Source: Sordariomycetes sp. S80-01Y (Eukaryota; Ascomycota; Sordariomycetes). Taken from it: a stretch of DNA of 64,000 nucleotides. The stretch is from the NCBI GenBank assembly GCA_037042185.1, contig JAXQJY010000019.1, forward strand, positions 372,001 through 436,000, in the 5' to 3' direction. Below are positions 19,796 through 30,367 of this stretch, one piece after another; the stretch's first letter is position 1, and each line of letters opens with the position of its first letter. Under the pieces are notes generated by a model that saw only the letters and a program-made list of their open reading frames with translations, had not been told where the DNA came from and searched no databases. The position numbers were made by a program, and so were the translations under genes.

Positions 19796-20809
19796 ATGGT
19801 GGCCGTGCAGAACGTTGCCATCGTTGGGGTGATATGCTGTACACTCTCCGTCGTCGACTTCGCTAACGTTCTGCAGGCCACAGGGACTGTTGGTTCCTAC
19901 ATTGTGAAAGAGCTTCTTGCATCGGGGAAGCATACAATCACAGCACTGACGCGGGCGGAAAGTCAAGCTAAGATGCCACCCGGCGTTCACGCGATCAAAG
20001 TCAACTACGACGACCCAGGAACGCTGGTCAAGGCCCTCGTCGGTCAGGAGGTGCTCATCATTACCATGTCCCCTCGTGCGGCTCAGGACACGCAATTTCG
20101 CCTCGTGAAAGCAGCAGCGGCGGCTAAGGTGAGGTATATCATTCCAAACGGATGGGGGTTTGACCCTTCTCATCCATCCTCAGATGATAGCTTCCTCGGT
20201 CCGCCGCAGAGGGCCGTCCAGGCTCAGATAGAGGAACTGGGTCAGAGCAGCTGGATCGAGTTTGTCTCGGGACCTTGGTACGAGCTGAGCCTTGGAGGCT
20301 CACCTGATCGGTTCGGATTCGATCTGCGGGCAAGACGAGTTACCTTGTTCGACACTGGTAGCGTCAAGATTAATACTTCCACGTGGGCACAGACTGGCCG
20401 CGCTGTTGCTCGAGTATTGGCCCTCGACCAAGAGCCGTCAGGCGATGGCTCACAATTGAACCTAGCAAAGCTGAAGAATAGTCTCGTCTTCTTTTCTTCC
20501 TTCTTGGTGAGCCAGAGGGATATGTTCGACTCCGTCCTGCGAGTCACGGGGACAAAGGAGGAGCAGTGGACCGTTACCGAGGAGTCTTGCCAGCAACGAT
20601 ACAACGACGGGCTCTCGAGAATCCAGCAGGGAGATCGCTCGGGCTTCCTGCGAGCCATGTATAGCCGCTCGTTCTTCGTCGAAGCAAACGGATTTGGCTC
20701 GGCTGCTTTTGAACCGACAAGGGGGACGTTCAATCAGGTGCTCGGACTGCCGGTGGAAGACTTGGATGAGATGACGAGGGTTGCAATCGACATGGGCTTT
20801 AAGATGTAG
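19796..20809 (+). CDS. NmrA-like / isoflavone-reductase-like NAD(P)-binding protein
   Basis: Atypical SDR of the NmrA/PCBER type, 321 aa after splicing. Exons 19796-19828 and 19877-20809. The 48-nt intron 19829-19876 (GTGATA...CTGCAG) is a multiple of three and stays open, so it is easily missed. Removing it restores the Rossmann motif as VAIVGATGTVGSYIVKELL. IVGVICCTLSVVDF would otherwise break the fold. Further features are ALTRAESQAKMPPGV (cofactor specificity loop), VLIITMSPRAAQ and VRYIIPNGWGFD. The family includes redox-sensing regulators and secondary-metabolite reductases; it is not the canonical nitrogen-repression NmrA by any visible criterion. It lies 248 bp from the end of the proline cluster, probably coincidental. 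Confidence 0.85.
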   Translation: MVAVQNVAIVGVICCTLSVVDFANVLQATGTVGSYIVKELLASGKHTITALTRAESQAKMPPGVHAIKVNYDDPGTLVKALVGQEVLIITMSPRAAQDTQFRLVKAAAAAKVRYIIPNGWGFDPSHPSSDDSFLGPPQRAVQAQIEELGQSSWIEFVSGPWYELSLGGSPDRFGFDLRARRVTLFDTGSVKINTSTWAQTGRAVARVLALDQEPSGDGSQLNLAKLKNSLVFFSSFLVSQRDMFDSVLRVTGTKEEQWTVTEESCQQRYNDGLSRIQQGDRSGFLRAMYSRSFFVEANGFGSAAFEPTRGTFNQVLGLPVEDLDEMTRVAIDMGFKM

Positions 20810-21057
20810 CGAACACATCTTTAGAACTGACTCAGAATCTCGACGGGAAAGATTGAGAATGACTGCAAGCACACTCAATTGTATTATGGATAATGCATGG
20901 ATATTGACAACCAAAGACCTTTTTTGGTCTCCCTATCAAATACACGTGTTACTCCTAGATGTGAACAAATAAACTGGTCCGTATCTACCTCTTCCCGGAG
21001 ACAGCTCACGATCCGGCATCTTTCTATAGACAGCCTTTTGCACACTACGCTAGCTCC

Positions 21058-22963
21058 TCACTCATTGCTGGGGTAGATGTACCCGTCATGCTGAGGGAAG
21101 AACTCCTCCTTGATCAATCTCGGGCTCGCGAAGCGACGTAGCACGTCAGGGCTTCCCGCCTTGTCGTTCGTGCCGCTGGATCGGGCGCCACCGAAGGACT
21201 GCTGGCCGATCAGAGCCGCCGTTGTCTTGCAGTCTGTGGGATGTTAGCGTCTGGTTGAACAAGAAGCTCTAGAACTCTCTTACTTATGTAGAAGTTGCCC
21301 GCCGAGTAGCGGAGGGCGTCCTCAGCTTGACGAATGGCAGCCCGACTGTTGGCAAATACTGCTCCGGTCAGCGCAAGACCGCCACCGTTCTTGTCGACGC
21401 TTTCCAAGATTGAACCGTAGTCAGAGTCGGGGTACACGTGAACAGCCAATACAGGACCGAAGATTTCCTCATTCATAAGGCGGTGGTCGGGGGATGATGT
21501 CTGGTAGACCGTCGGGTGTACGAAGTAGCCGACAGAGTCATCGTAGGTGCCGCCGGCGAGAAGCTTCAACGAAGGGTCTTTGTTGCTCTCGTCGATGATC
21601 TGCTTGATTTTTGCGAAGGAATGCTTGTGAATGACTGGACCCATAAAGGCCGAGAGATCCTTGTCAGGACTGCCGATGGTGATCTTGTCAACTCCAGCTT
21701 TGAGCCCCGCGAGGAACTCCTCAGCGCGAGACTCGGGGACGTAGGCGCGAGAGGTGGCAGAGCACTTCTGCCCCTGGTACTCAAAAGCACCGCGAATCGT
21801 GTGATTGACGGCGCTAGGGATGTCCGCCGAGCTGTGGATGAGCTGGAAGTTCTTCCCGCTCGTCTCGCCCACGATTCTCGGGAACTCACGGTACGTCTTG
21901 TTCGCAATGCCTTGGCCGACCTTGCCGTATATGGAGCGGAAGACATCGGAGGATCCGATGAAGTTCATACCCGCGAAGTCGCGGTGCGCCAACACCATAT
22001 CGGTGATCTCCTGCGCGTCGCCCGGTACGAACTGGATCACGTCCGGCGGGAGGCCCGACTCGAGAAGGATGTTGTAGATCAGAGTGCTGGGGTAGATGTT
22101 GTACTGCGAGGGCTTCCAGAGGACGACGTTGCCCATTAGCGCCGGACCGGACACCAAGGCGCCGCCGAGGGCGGAAAAGTTGAATGGGCTGACGGCGTAG
22201 ACGAAGCCCTCAAGGGGACGGTAATCCATCCGACTGCAATTAATCAGGGATTTGTTCTAGCCTTCGATGGAATAACACTTACCTCCACATACCGTCAGTG
22301 CCGCGCTCAGGCTGGCGACTGTGCAGTTCAGCAGCATAGTGGCAGTTGAGCCTGAAGAAGTCTGCCAACTCGGCCGCGGCGTCTATTTCAGCCTGCCAGA
22401 CGTTCTTCCCCTGTCCCAGCATCGTCGCCGCAATCAGATCATATCGGTACTTCGTAGTCACCAGCTCCGCAGCGCGCTGGAAGATAGCCGCCTTATCCAC
22501 AAATGGCACCTCTTCCCAGCTTTTCTTGGCCTTGAGTGCAGACTCAATTGAGGCCGAGACCTGCTCCTTGGTGGCCATGGGGTAGTTGGTGAAAACCGTG
22601 CGGTGCTCAGAGGGCATCACTTGGTCTTGATTGGAGTGGATCTTCTGGGAGACGCCGTTGTAAAAGATTGAACTCGGGAGGGGCAGCTGAGAGCGCATTT
22701 TCTTGAGGGCTTCCTCGACCTTTGCTCGTTCTGGCGATCCGACTTTGTAGAGGGGCTTCGCTTCCGTCAGTGCACTCATCGCGAAATGTCCTGGGGCCAC
22801 CTACGTTGGGCTCATTCCTGGCGGCAGGGAGCCTAAACGGCACTGTCGTCTTGGCTCGACATTGTATCCTGGTGAAAGCAGGAAAGATCGTTCGTGATGT
22901 TCTCAACTTCAATGTGCTTGGTCTCGTCAGCTTCGTGACGGCGGAAACTCTGCAAGATGCCAT
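21058..22963 (-). CDS. prnC: Delta-1-pyrroline-5-carboxylate dehydrogenase (mitochondrial)
   Basis: Oxidises P5C/glutamate semialdehyde to glutamate with NAD+, the last step of proline degradation. Four exons: 22805-22963, 22283-22755, 21284-22233, 21058-21233; 585 aa. Exon 1 encodes an Arg/Ser/Thr-rich presequence (MASCRVSAVTKLTRPSTLK) ending ARNEPN, which joins PLYKVGSPERAKVEEAL as in fungal homologues. That first intron (22756-22804) uses an AAG acceptor, so it is the least certain boundary. The other joins give GMWSRMDYRPLEGFVYAVSP and GNFYINCKTTAALIGQQSFG. Catalytic residues are visible: RIVGETSGKNF (Glu) and EYQGQKCSATSRAY (Cys). The cofactor region is NVVLWKPSQYN. It is the last gene of a five-gene minus-strand proline-utilisation cluster. 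Confidence 0.93.
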
Positions 22964-23491
22964 TATTCTTTGCAATGCGAGTTCTTGGGTTCGAACAACA
23001 ATCCAGACCGAAAGCACAACGTCAAAGGACACAAAATTCGACCGGCCCTCTGATATTTGCTTCTTTATTAAACCCCTTCGCGGGATCCCACTTACATGAC
23101 ATCCGCTCTAGGAGAGCGTGAGAGTTGGGGTCAAGGTCCACACCGGGAGGGCTTCCGATGCCACTTGTGACCCCCCTGTGCGGCGGCTTGAACGAGCCCT
23201 CCACTGTGGGCTTGTGCAGCGTAGTTGCAGATCAGCCATAACGAGAGCGGTCAAACTGCGGCCGACATCGCAAAGACTCGATATGGCTGAGGAGGCGTTT
23301 GCATGACATCGCAAAACCTCGAGCGTGGCCCCAAAGTCGGATCCTGCGGCCAGAGACCGAGCACATCGAGTTGTGGACTTGGTTTTAATACATGCGCACA
23401 GGGAGGAGAAAAGAAGATTCAATGTACCAGTAAGACACACAGAAACACAGAAACTCAATTCCGTTCAATGCTAAATCCATCCTGCGCTTAT
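22964..23491. promoter_or_regulatory. Upstream region of prnC
   Basis: 528 bp between the P5C reductase stop and the P5C dehydrogenase start, presumably the prnC promoter. No gene supported. Confidence 0.45.
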
Positions 23492-24441
23492 CTATGACCA
23501 AGTGTCGTTGGGATGCTCCTTGACGCCCATGTTCCTCGCAACGGTCACGGCCTCCCTCAACGCCCGACCCATGTGCCCACGCACCGCGTTCTCCTCCATG
23601 ACCATGACCCCAGCGATCGTGCAGCCTTCCGAAGAAGTTCCTTGATCTCTCAGCTGGGAGGGAGAGAGCCCGCTCTGCAATAGCGCCGCCGTGCCGGTCA
23701 TGGACTGGACAATCATCTGCCCTGCCATGTCCCGAGGAACCCCAACCGCAACAGACGCGTCGATCAAGGCGTCACAAATTATGGCGAACATGGCGGGTGT
23801 GGAGCCAGCAACAGCCGTGGTTGCATTCATGAGCTTTTCTGGGATGTGGACGGTCTTGCCGATGGACCTGAACATTTGGTCCGTGAGGTCGATGTTCTTC
23901 TTCTGCTCCTCGTCTGGGGTTTCCTTGGGCTCTGCGATCGCCGTCAATCCGTTCGAGACGAGTGCACCAATGTTGGGCAGAGTTCGGATGATATGCGGCA
24001 TCTGTATGGTCTCGCCCTCGGGTATACCAGCCTTGAAGGTTGACAGCAACTTGTCCCAGGGCCAGCCGGCCGCGACGCTGACCAGGAGCTTCCCCTTCGC
24101 AGCGGCGTAGAAGCCCTCGGCTTGCAGCACCTCGGTTACCTCAGGAGGATCGACAGCCACGACAATAACGTCTGCTTCCTTGGCGGCACCGACATTGTCT
24201 CCAACCCGGATGGAGAGCTTGTCTCTGTGCTCAGCATAACGCTGCTCGAGGGCATCTTTCGACGACTCGCGCCTGACGCAGGCAATGAAGCGAGTGAAGA
24301 GAGCTTCCTCTGGCTCTTGACTGAGAAGGTTCGTGATGATGGCTTTGCCCAAGTTTCCTGCTTTGGTCAGCATCGGAACACAGGCCGCGACTCGAGGGTC
24401 GATTTACCGCAGCCTAACAGGCAAAGTGTCCTTTCTGGCAT
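23492..24441 (-). CDS. Pyrroline-5-carboxylate reductase
   Basis: NAD(P)H-dependent reduction of P5C to proline. Exons 24408-24441 and 23492-24357, intron 24358-24407 (GTAAAT...AAGCAG); 299 aa. Splicing creates the Rossmann motif LCLLGCGNLGKAIITNLL; without it the glycine-rich loop is absent. Family signatures follow: DVIVVAVDPPEV, LLVSVAAGWPW, MPHIIRTLPNIGALVSNG (typical R-x-x-PN loop) and the C-terminal dimer helices with AVAGSTPAMFAIICDALID and QSMTGTAALL. The gene is intact, with no missing key residues. Its position inside a catabolic proline cluster, between P5C dehydrogenase and proline dehydrogenase on the same strand, is the odd point: this reaction reverses proline dehydrogenase. 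It may be a specialised paralogue of the biosynthetic enzyme. Confidence 0.92.
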
Positions 24442-24772
24442 AGTGGGCGACTTTATACCGAAGAACTGAATTAAGGAAGGGCCCAACCACCCAAAGTTTA
24501 AGAACAAGGAATAAAAAATGCTGTTGTGTGAAGCAATTGAAGAAGAGCATTGAACGGCCTCAGCGTTTCGACATGCGGGGAGGATGCGGTGGTCGGAGAA
24601 GTGGAGCGCGGTATAAGTGGAGGCGACTAATAGCAGCGTCTCGATTAGGAAACCATCGGAAGAGCAGCCGGTGCTATGGAGACCCAAGCCCAATACAGTT
24701 CAGCTCAGGTGACATCAACACGACATAATGAACAGATAAGAACAGATAGGATTGGTAGTCCATTTTTGGCCA
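24442..24772. promoter_or_regulatory. Upstream region of P5C reductase gene
   Basis: 331 bp between the proline dehydrogenase stop and the reductase start. No gene seen. Confidence 0.4.
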
Positions 24773-26282
24773 CTACTTCTGAGACTTGGGCATGAACAGC
24801 GCCCTGGACCGTCTCCACACCTCTGCCCTCAGCGCCCTGTACTCGTCCCGCGTCCTCGAAGCCGCATCTCGATTCTCCATGGCTCTCCTGGCCAGATAGG
24901 CGATGCACTCACCCAGGGTGCCCCAGGTAGAGCATTTGTAGACCTCTGGCTGCTTGCCGTGCTCGTCCCTCATGTCAAGCAGCTTGAAGCTGATCCGGTC
25001 CGCCATGCCCTGGAGCTGGGCAAAGGCCACGGGAACCGTTGGCATGCCGTCCCTCACGCGCTGCTGGTGGAGCTGACGCGCAGCCGTGACGCTCTCTAGA
25101 TTGTGGCCGGCGAGAAGCAAATTCAATGACGGAAACGGGGGGTTGCCCTCGCCGCCGAAGCCGCCGAACTCGCGCCTCAACGCCCCCTGGGCAATATCAT
25201 TGTAGGCGTCGTCGGTATCCTGCTTCGTGTCGTGGATCAAGCTACGCTTTTCAGTGGTGAGGTACGCACCGCGCACGACCTTCAAGCCCATTGTGAAGTT
25301 CTCCTCGCTGGCAGCACGGATGTGCTGTGCTATGGTGGCAGGTGTGCTCTTGAGATAAGCTTGATACGTGTTGTAGACGACAGCGTAGCCATCCTTGTTG
25401 TGCTCACGCATCAGCTCCAACGAGGTCTTGTCGATGCCAGTCTGGTAGTGCTGAGACTCGGCGTCGATGAGAACTCTCATTCCCCGCCTTTTGCATTCGC
25501 GACAAAGCTCGTGCAGAGCGTTCATCATCTGCGGGGGTGGGAGCTCTCCAGCAATAAAAGCCTCAGTGACCAAAGGTCCAGCCCCTGTCAGTCTTTTGAC
25601 CGATTAGTACGTATATCTAGAAACGCGTCGTGGTTAAGACATACTTGACAGCTAGTTGATCCGTTTCACCGAGCATATCGGCGGATTCTAGCACGCCCAC
25701 CCGCCATGCCTCGATACTGGGGCATTTCTTTTCCGCATTGCCAGTCTCAGAAGGCACACCTAGACCGTGAGCCTCTCCGCTGCGGTGGTCGAAGGTCGTT
25801 TCTCTCGCATACGTGAGAATGGCGCCCTTGAAGCCCAAGGCCCTCAACTCCCCGAGCGTCTGCCTAACCTCGGCCCCATTTTCGCCAGTGCAGAATTGTC
25901 GGTATACCGTATTCTTCATGAGCCATGCTAGAGGCTTATTGTGTTTGACGTTGAGAAATGTTCTGTTGGGCTGACATAGAATGTCGAGGAAGTAGATTGC
26001 TGAACCCAACAAACGAGGCTTCGACGATACGAAACTGATAAACAGAGATCTGAATAGGTTCGATGTGGGCAACACTGCCAAAGGCGTTGATGGAGGAGGT
26101 GGTGAAGGTGGCTTGACGGCGTTGAAGGACGATTCTCCGTAGACCGTGCGGGCTGTGGCTGCTCCTCTCTTGGTGTGATACTCCCGCCTTGAGATCGCGG
26201 AGACACCGATAACTGGCTGAGACTTGACAGGCAAGAGGGGGAACGTAATGGAAGAAGGCAATCTCGGCCACAGAGTTGCCAT
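24773..26282 (-). CDS. prnD: Proline dehydrogenase (mitochondrial, FAD)
   Basis: Oxidises L-proline to P5C, passing electrons to the respiratory chain from the inner mitochondrial membrane. Exons 25645-26282 and 24773-25592, intron 25593-25644 (GTATGT...AAAAG with a TACTAAT-like branch site); 485 aa. The N-terminus is basic and rich in Ser/Pro, as expected for a mitochondrial presequence, with no clear membrane span. The join gives DQLAVKLTGAGPLV. PRODH-barrel motifs appear in order: RVLIDAESQHYQTGIDK, VVYNTYQAYLK, GLKVVRGAYLTTEKR (FAD-contact Arg), LLLAGHNLESV, and the C-terminal CIAYLARRAMENRDA signature. It sits third in the minus-strand cluster, with a 1.3 kb upstream region. Confidence 0.94.
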
Positions 26283-27585
26283 GATAGTTGCACGGTGTTT
26301 CGATGTTTGCTGAGCAAGAGTTACACAATCAGAGATTCGATCTGTCCTACATCCTCAGCCATCCAACCCAACTTCCTATATTAAGCCTTCCACGATACCC
26401 CGCAACATTTTCCAGACGATACCGGCTACCCCCCCGATAAGTGATATCAGGGACCCTGCTTTGTCTTTTCGAAATGGAGGGGGGGATTCGACGGACGTCG
26501 CGCCGAATAGTACGGGTGCCTGACGTACGCGTGACCATTACATGATGGGATCCGTGCTCTGGATTTGACTTTGCGATGCGGAGTAGCGCTCCCACCAGAG
26601 TGACGAGTACTGATACGGTTCTGGCCAGGCAACATGTGCATTAGCACGCTGGCTGATTGGCGTGCCCATTGGGCTTAGGAGGCCGGTATCACGATCCGGG
26701 GACGAGGGGGTGATCGGCTCGGAAGGGCCGGTAGCGGACGTCTGCATTCCTGTGCCACACCGCAGCCAAAATAGGCAGAATGATTGGGACTGCTCTTATC
26801 ATGGGATTTCAGAATTCGACTTGGTTAAAGTCGAATATGCGGTGAGACTCGAAATCCCTGACTGGACCGCAATCCATGCATATCGGCGATATCACCAGTT
26901 GTTGTACGACCATTGGTCAGGCAGCACGAAGCCCAGCTTCTCCTTGCTGGCACGGCAATAATATTCCCGTGTCCAACACAAAGTGGAAGCTCTGCGCTTG
27001 TTTAGGCGAGAATCCTGGATGCCTGATTCCATGGGGTAATGGAATGGGTGCAAGTGTCATCCAGCGTCACGGAGCTAGTCACGCGGGGAAACACGACGTG
27101 GCGAGACGCGCCATGATAAGCAGCCGTACCTTTGCCTAGCTTTGAACTCCGGATGCTCTTCCGATATCAAGAGCCCTCCTGCTATCGGCCCTCGATGCAT
27201 GCATAACATTTTGGGTGCCTGCTTGCCCCTTGATCGGTGCCACGTTTCCGGTCCGACTCTCTGCCCACGATACTAGACATCGCGGTCGCGATCGGGGCGA
27301 CGGCGTCTGATGCGCGACCTCTGTTGCATTTCTAGACAGTTTTCGTGATGAGTTCCAGTTGAGCGACAGCTTGTCAAGTATATGAACGCGCGCGTTTCTC
27401 TTGGAAGCAACCTGAAGAAGACCAGTCCTAGTACATAGAGACGATACCAAAATCGTAAAGCCAACGATCGAATCTAAGAAGCAAACAAAGGAGTCACAAC
27501 AATAAACATAAAACCTTGTAAAGAGCATACATGCTTTCACAACTGGTTAGCTCCTTGATTACGTCCACTGTTGTCTCCAGACTGC
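26283..27585. promoter_or_regulatory. Upstream region of prnD
   Basis: 1.3 kb between the permease stop and the proline dehydrogenase start. Open frames here are short and mutually overlapping. It probably holds the proline dehydrogenase promoter; no specific site is called. Confidence 0.45.
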
Positions 27586-29355
27586 TCAGATACTTTCAAC
27601 CGCCTCAGTGTCGGCCTTCCTCTTTCTCCCAAGTCCAAATAGGGCACCCACATCGCGCCAGAAGCCCCGACCCGACTGCTCATATGCTGCCTCGTAAGCA
27701 TCAATGTCGGGCCGCTCCCAGATCAGGTCTGCATCCTCGGGACTGATAAATTTGGTCCTCTTGACGATCTTCCAACCGAAGAACGTAACAGGCGCGACCA
27801 GAACCATGGTGTAGTACGTGAAGAAGTCCGAGACACTCCACCTGCCAGGAAGGAAGACGGTGTAGCCGTACACGCAAACGACGGTTGTCAGAAATGTACC
27901 GGCGATCCACGCACAGTAGGGTTGAAACCAGCCTGTATAAGGCAGCGTCGCCCGGTCAATTTTTTGCGCCTTGCAAGCGCGATAGAAAAAGATGTATGTG
28001 ATGCAGATGACGATGTAGTCGATGATTTGCGCGGCCGTGATGATGTTGGTGAACCACGTGAGCACCTTGGACGCACTGCTGGAGACATTGAGGAAGGCGA
28101 GGCACGCGAATGCCATGATCACCGCCAGACAGTACACTGGCACCCCATTCTTGGTCGTCTTGCGCAGGAACTTCGGTGCTTGTCCTTCAAGTGCAAGTCC
28201 GTAAAGACTTCGCGTGCCGCAATAAGTATAGGCGTTGCCAGCCGAGAAAATACTTGTGAGAAGCAGAGCATTCGTAATGTGAGGTAGGACGTCAATTCCC
28301 AGATTATTCATGGCGATAACGTAGGGCGAAGCGGCAGCCGTGCCAGACCCTGAACCGCCAAAGACGGCGTTCATCAGAGCCTTGTCGTTATAGGGAATGA
28401 CGATGGCCACTGTTAACGCACTGCCGATGAAGAAAATGCCGAACCGAGCGTATGTAGCCTTGAATGCATTCTTCAGATATCGGCTTGGCAGCTCGCATTC
28501 TCCCGAGACCATCGAGACATATTCGGGTCCCACCACCGTGAAGGCTGCGCTCCACATGGCACCAAGAAACCCTTCAAAACGACCGATGTCTCCTGTTTTT
28601 ATGTACTCGGCGAAAGCCCCTGGGTTGTTCCAGTATCGAAAGCCGTAAGCGTCGTTCTGGGGATTGCCGCCGCACATCGTGACCAAGGTGAACATGAAGC
28701 AGATTCCGAACAGGATGAGCTTCCCCGACGCGAGCCAGAACTCTGCTTCACCGTAATATTTGACGGCGCACACGTTGATAAGGCTATCGACGAGGATGAG
28801 TGTCAGTGTTTGCGGAACCCGCCCATGGAAAGAAAAAAGGGATACCCACGAGTACAGAGTGATGCAGGTCGCCACAACGGCCGCCACAGGGATGTCGTCC
28901 CGCCAATATGTCAAGACCAGGTTCAAGGCCGAGATCTCAAACGGTATAAGGAACGCTTCGTAGAGGAAGAAGTTCCAGCCAACCATGAACCCAAGCGCCT
29001 CGTCGCACCACTTGCCGGCCATGCGGATGAAGGCGCCGGTGACGGGCATGTGCACAGCCATCTCAGCCATGCAGTTGTTGACGAGGCCGAGCATGCACGA
29101 GTATATGGTGTAAGCCAGGAACAAGCTCGCCGGACCGCCTTTGGCGAGGCCAGTGCCGATGCTCACAAAGGTTGCTGTGCCGATGGAGCCACCAATAGCT
29201 ATCAGTTGGACTTGGCGATTACCCAGGCGACGATGAAGCATGTCTTGACTGACTCTGACAGTTCCATTGGCGACGCTGCCGACGTTGGTTGTCGCCGGAT
29301 GAAGCTCCGGCTTCAAGTCGGTCGACTTCTTTTCTTTGGTCGAAGAGTCAGACAT
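27586..29355 (-). CDS. prnB: Amino-acid permease (AAT/YAT family), probable proline permease
   Basis: Plasma-membrane proton symporter with about 12 hydrophobic segments, 567 aa after removing intron 28784-28849 (GTGGGT...GATAG). The intron is 66 nt and stays open, so it is easy to miss. Splicing gives ATCITLYSLINVCAVKYYGE, a family-typical junction. The AAT consensus follows the charged cytosolic N-terminus: LIAIGGSIGTATFVSIGTGL. Other hallmarks are GPEYVSMVSGECELPSRYLK and FSAGNAYTYCGTRSLYGLA. The C-terminal tail is cytosolic and basic (GLGRKRKADTEAVE). Location in the proline cluster supports proline as substrate, but sequence alone fits general fungal amino-acid permeases. Confidence 0.9.
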   Translation of the reverse strand: MSDSSTKEKKSTDLKPELHPATTNVGSVANGTVRVSQDMLHRRLGNRQVQLIAIGGSIGTATFVSIGTGLAKGGPASLFLAYTIYSCMLGLVNNCMAEMAVHMPVTGAFIRMAGKWCDEALGFMVGWNFFLYEAFLIPFEISALNLVLTYWRDDIPVAAVVATCITLYSWVSLFSFHGRVPQTLTLILVDSLINVCAVKYYGEAEFWLASGKLILFGICFMFTLVTMCGGNPQNDAYGFRYWNNPGAFAEYIKTGDIGRFEGFLGAMWSAAFTVVGPEYVSMVSGECELPSRYLKNAFKATYARFGIFFIGSALTVAIVIPYNDKALMNAVFGGSGSGTAAASPYVIAMNNLGIDVLPHITNALLLTSIFSAGNAYTYCGTRSLYGLALEGQAPKFLRKTTKNGVPVYCLAVIMAFACLAFLNVSSSASKVLTWFTNIITAAQIIDYIVICITYIFFYRACKAQKIDRATLPYTGWFQPYCAWIAGTFLTTVVCVYGYTVFLPGRWSVSDFFTYYTMVLVAPVTFFGWKIVKRTKFISPEDADLIWERPDIDAYEAAYEQSGRGFWRDVGALFGLGRKRKADTEAVESI

Positions 29356-30367
29356 GGTAGAAATTCGATTTCAATGTGAGATCAAGTGAGATCTAAGCTA
29401 GAGCCAAGTTGAGCTTAATAAATGAGGCAGAATGCATTTGAGGTCATTGAGAAATGAGGTGAAGGAGAGGGGGGGCTTGAAACAGCCGGTGCGCTGTATA
29501 AAAGGGGCCTCCGCGATATCAGGTAAACCGCCCATATTCAGGATTCCACCAAGCTGATATTGATCCCCCGCATTATCTTGATAGTTGTTTTGAGCTGAAG
29601 CGCTGACGCCGCTGTCAAGATTACGTTCGGTCTGGCTCGGGGTCGTTGTGATCGCCTCGGGAGCGCTCCGAAGTGCTCTCTCGTGAAGGGCCAGCTCGGA
29701 TTCCCGGATACCTTACGCGCGCGCGAACCATACCATATTCATCTCTAGATGTGGCGGCTGAAAGCTCTGGAGTTACGATAGCAGTCCATGGATCCATCGT
29801 ATCAAGCCGATCTTGGGTATCTCAGGCCAGTGGCGCTAATCCCCATGTTTGGAAGACACAGGCACTAGAGAGACAGCTCTCCGTTCACCGAGGAGACTTG
29901 CCGAGTATCTTCCGTGCTTTAAACATGCTCTCTTTTGGTCAGCCTTTTTGGGCAAGGCTAGATTTGTTGCCCCACCGTACCGTCTCTTGAAGCCAAGAAT
30001 GCATCGCCCAGATCCCGTTAAAACGCACGCCAATGTTGACTATGCTATGGACTTCACCGCAGGGAGCTTGCAAACAATTGCAAGAAACGGATGATCACAA
30101 GAATTCGAGTAGAGCTACGCTCGTATAATGGCAGTATCCTAGCAAGAGACTGGTATCATCGGGACTGCTTCCGTGAAGCGCCTCCACGATAAGTGACGAT
30201 CCCGGCAACACTGCCGATGACCGGGGTCTGGGGCAATGGGGACCAACGCTGCACTCGAAAGACAGAAAGAGGACAGACCTGGGGTAAATAGCCCGTAGTG
30301 AACAAACTATGACAAACGAGACGGCCGCCACATCTACAGATCCACGCCCCAGACTGTCGGTCCACGT
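29356..30367. promoter_or_regulatory. Upstream region of prnB
   Basis: 1.0 kb between the regulator stop and the permease start. It is probably the permease promoter. No gene is supported and I do not call individual sites. Confidence 0.45.
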
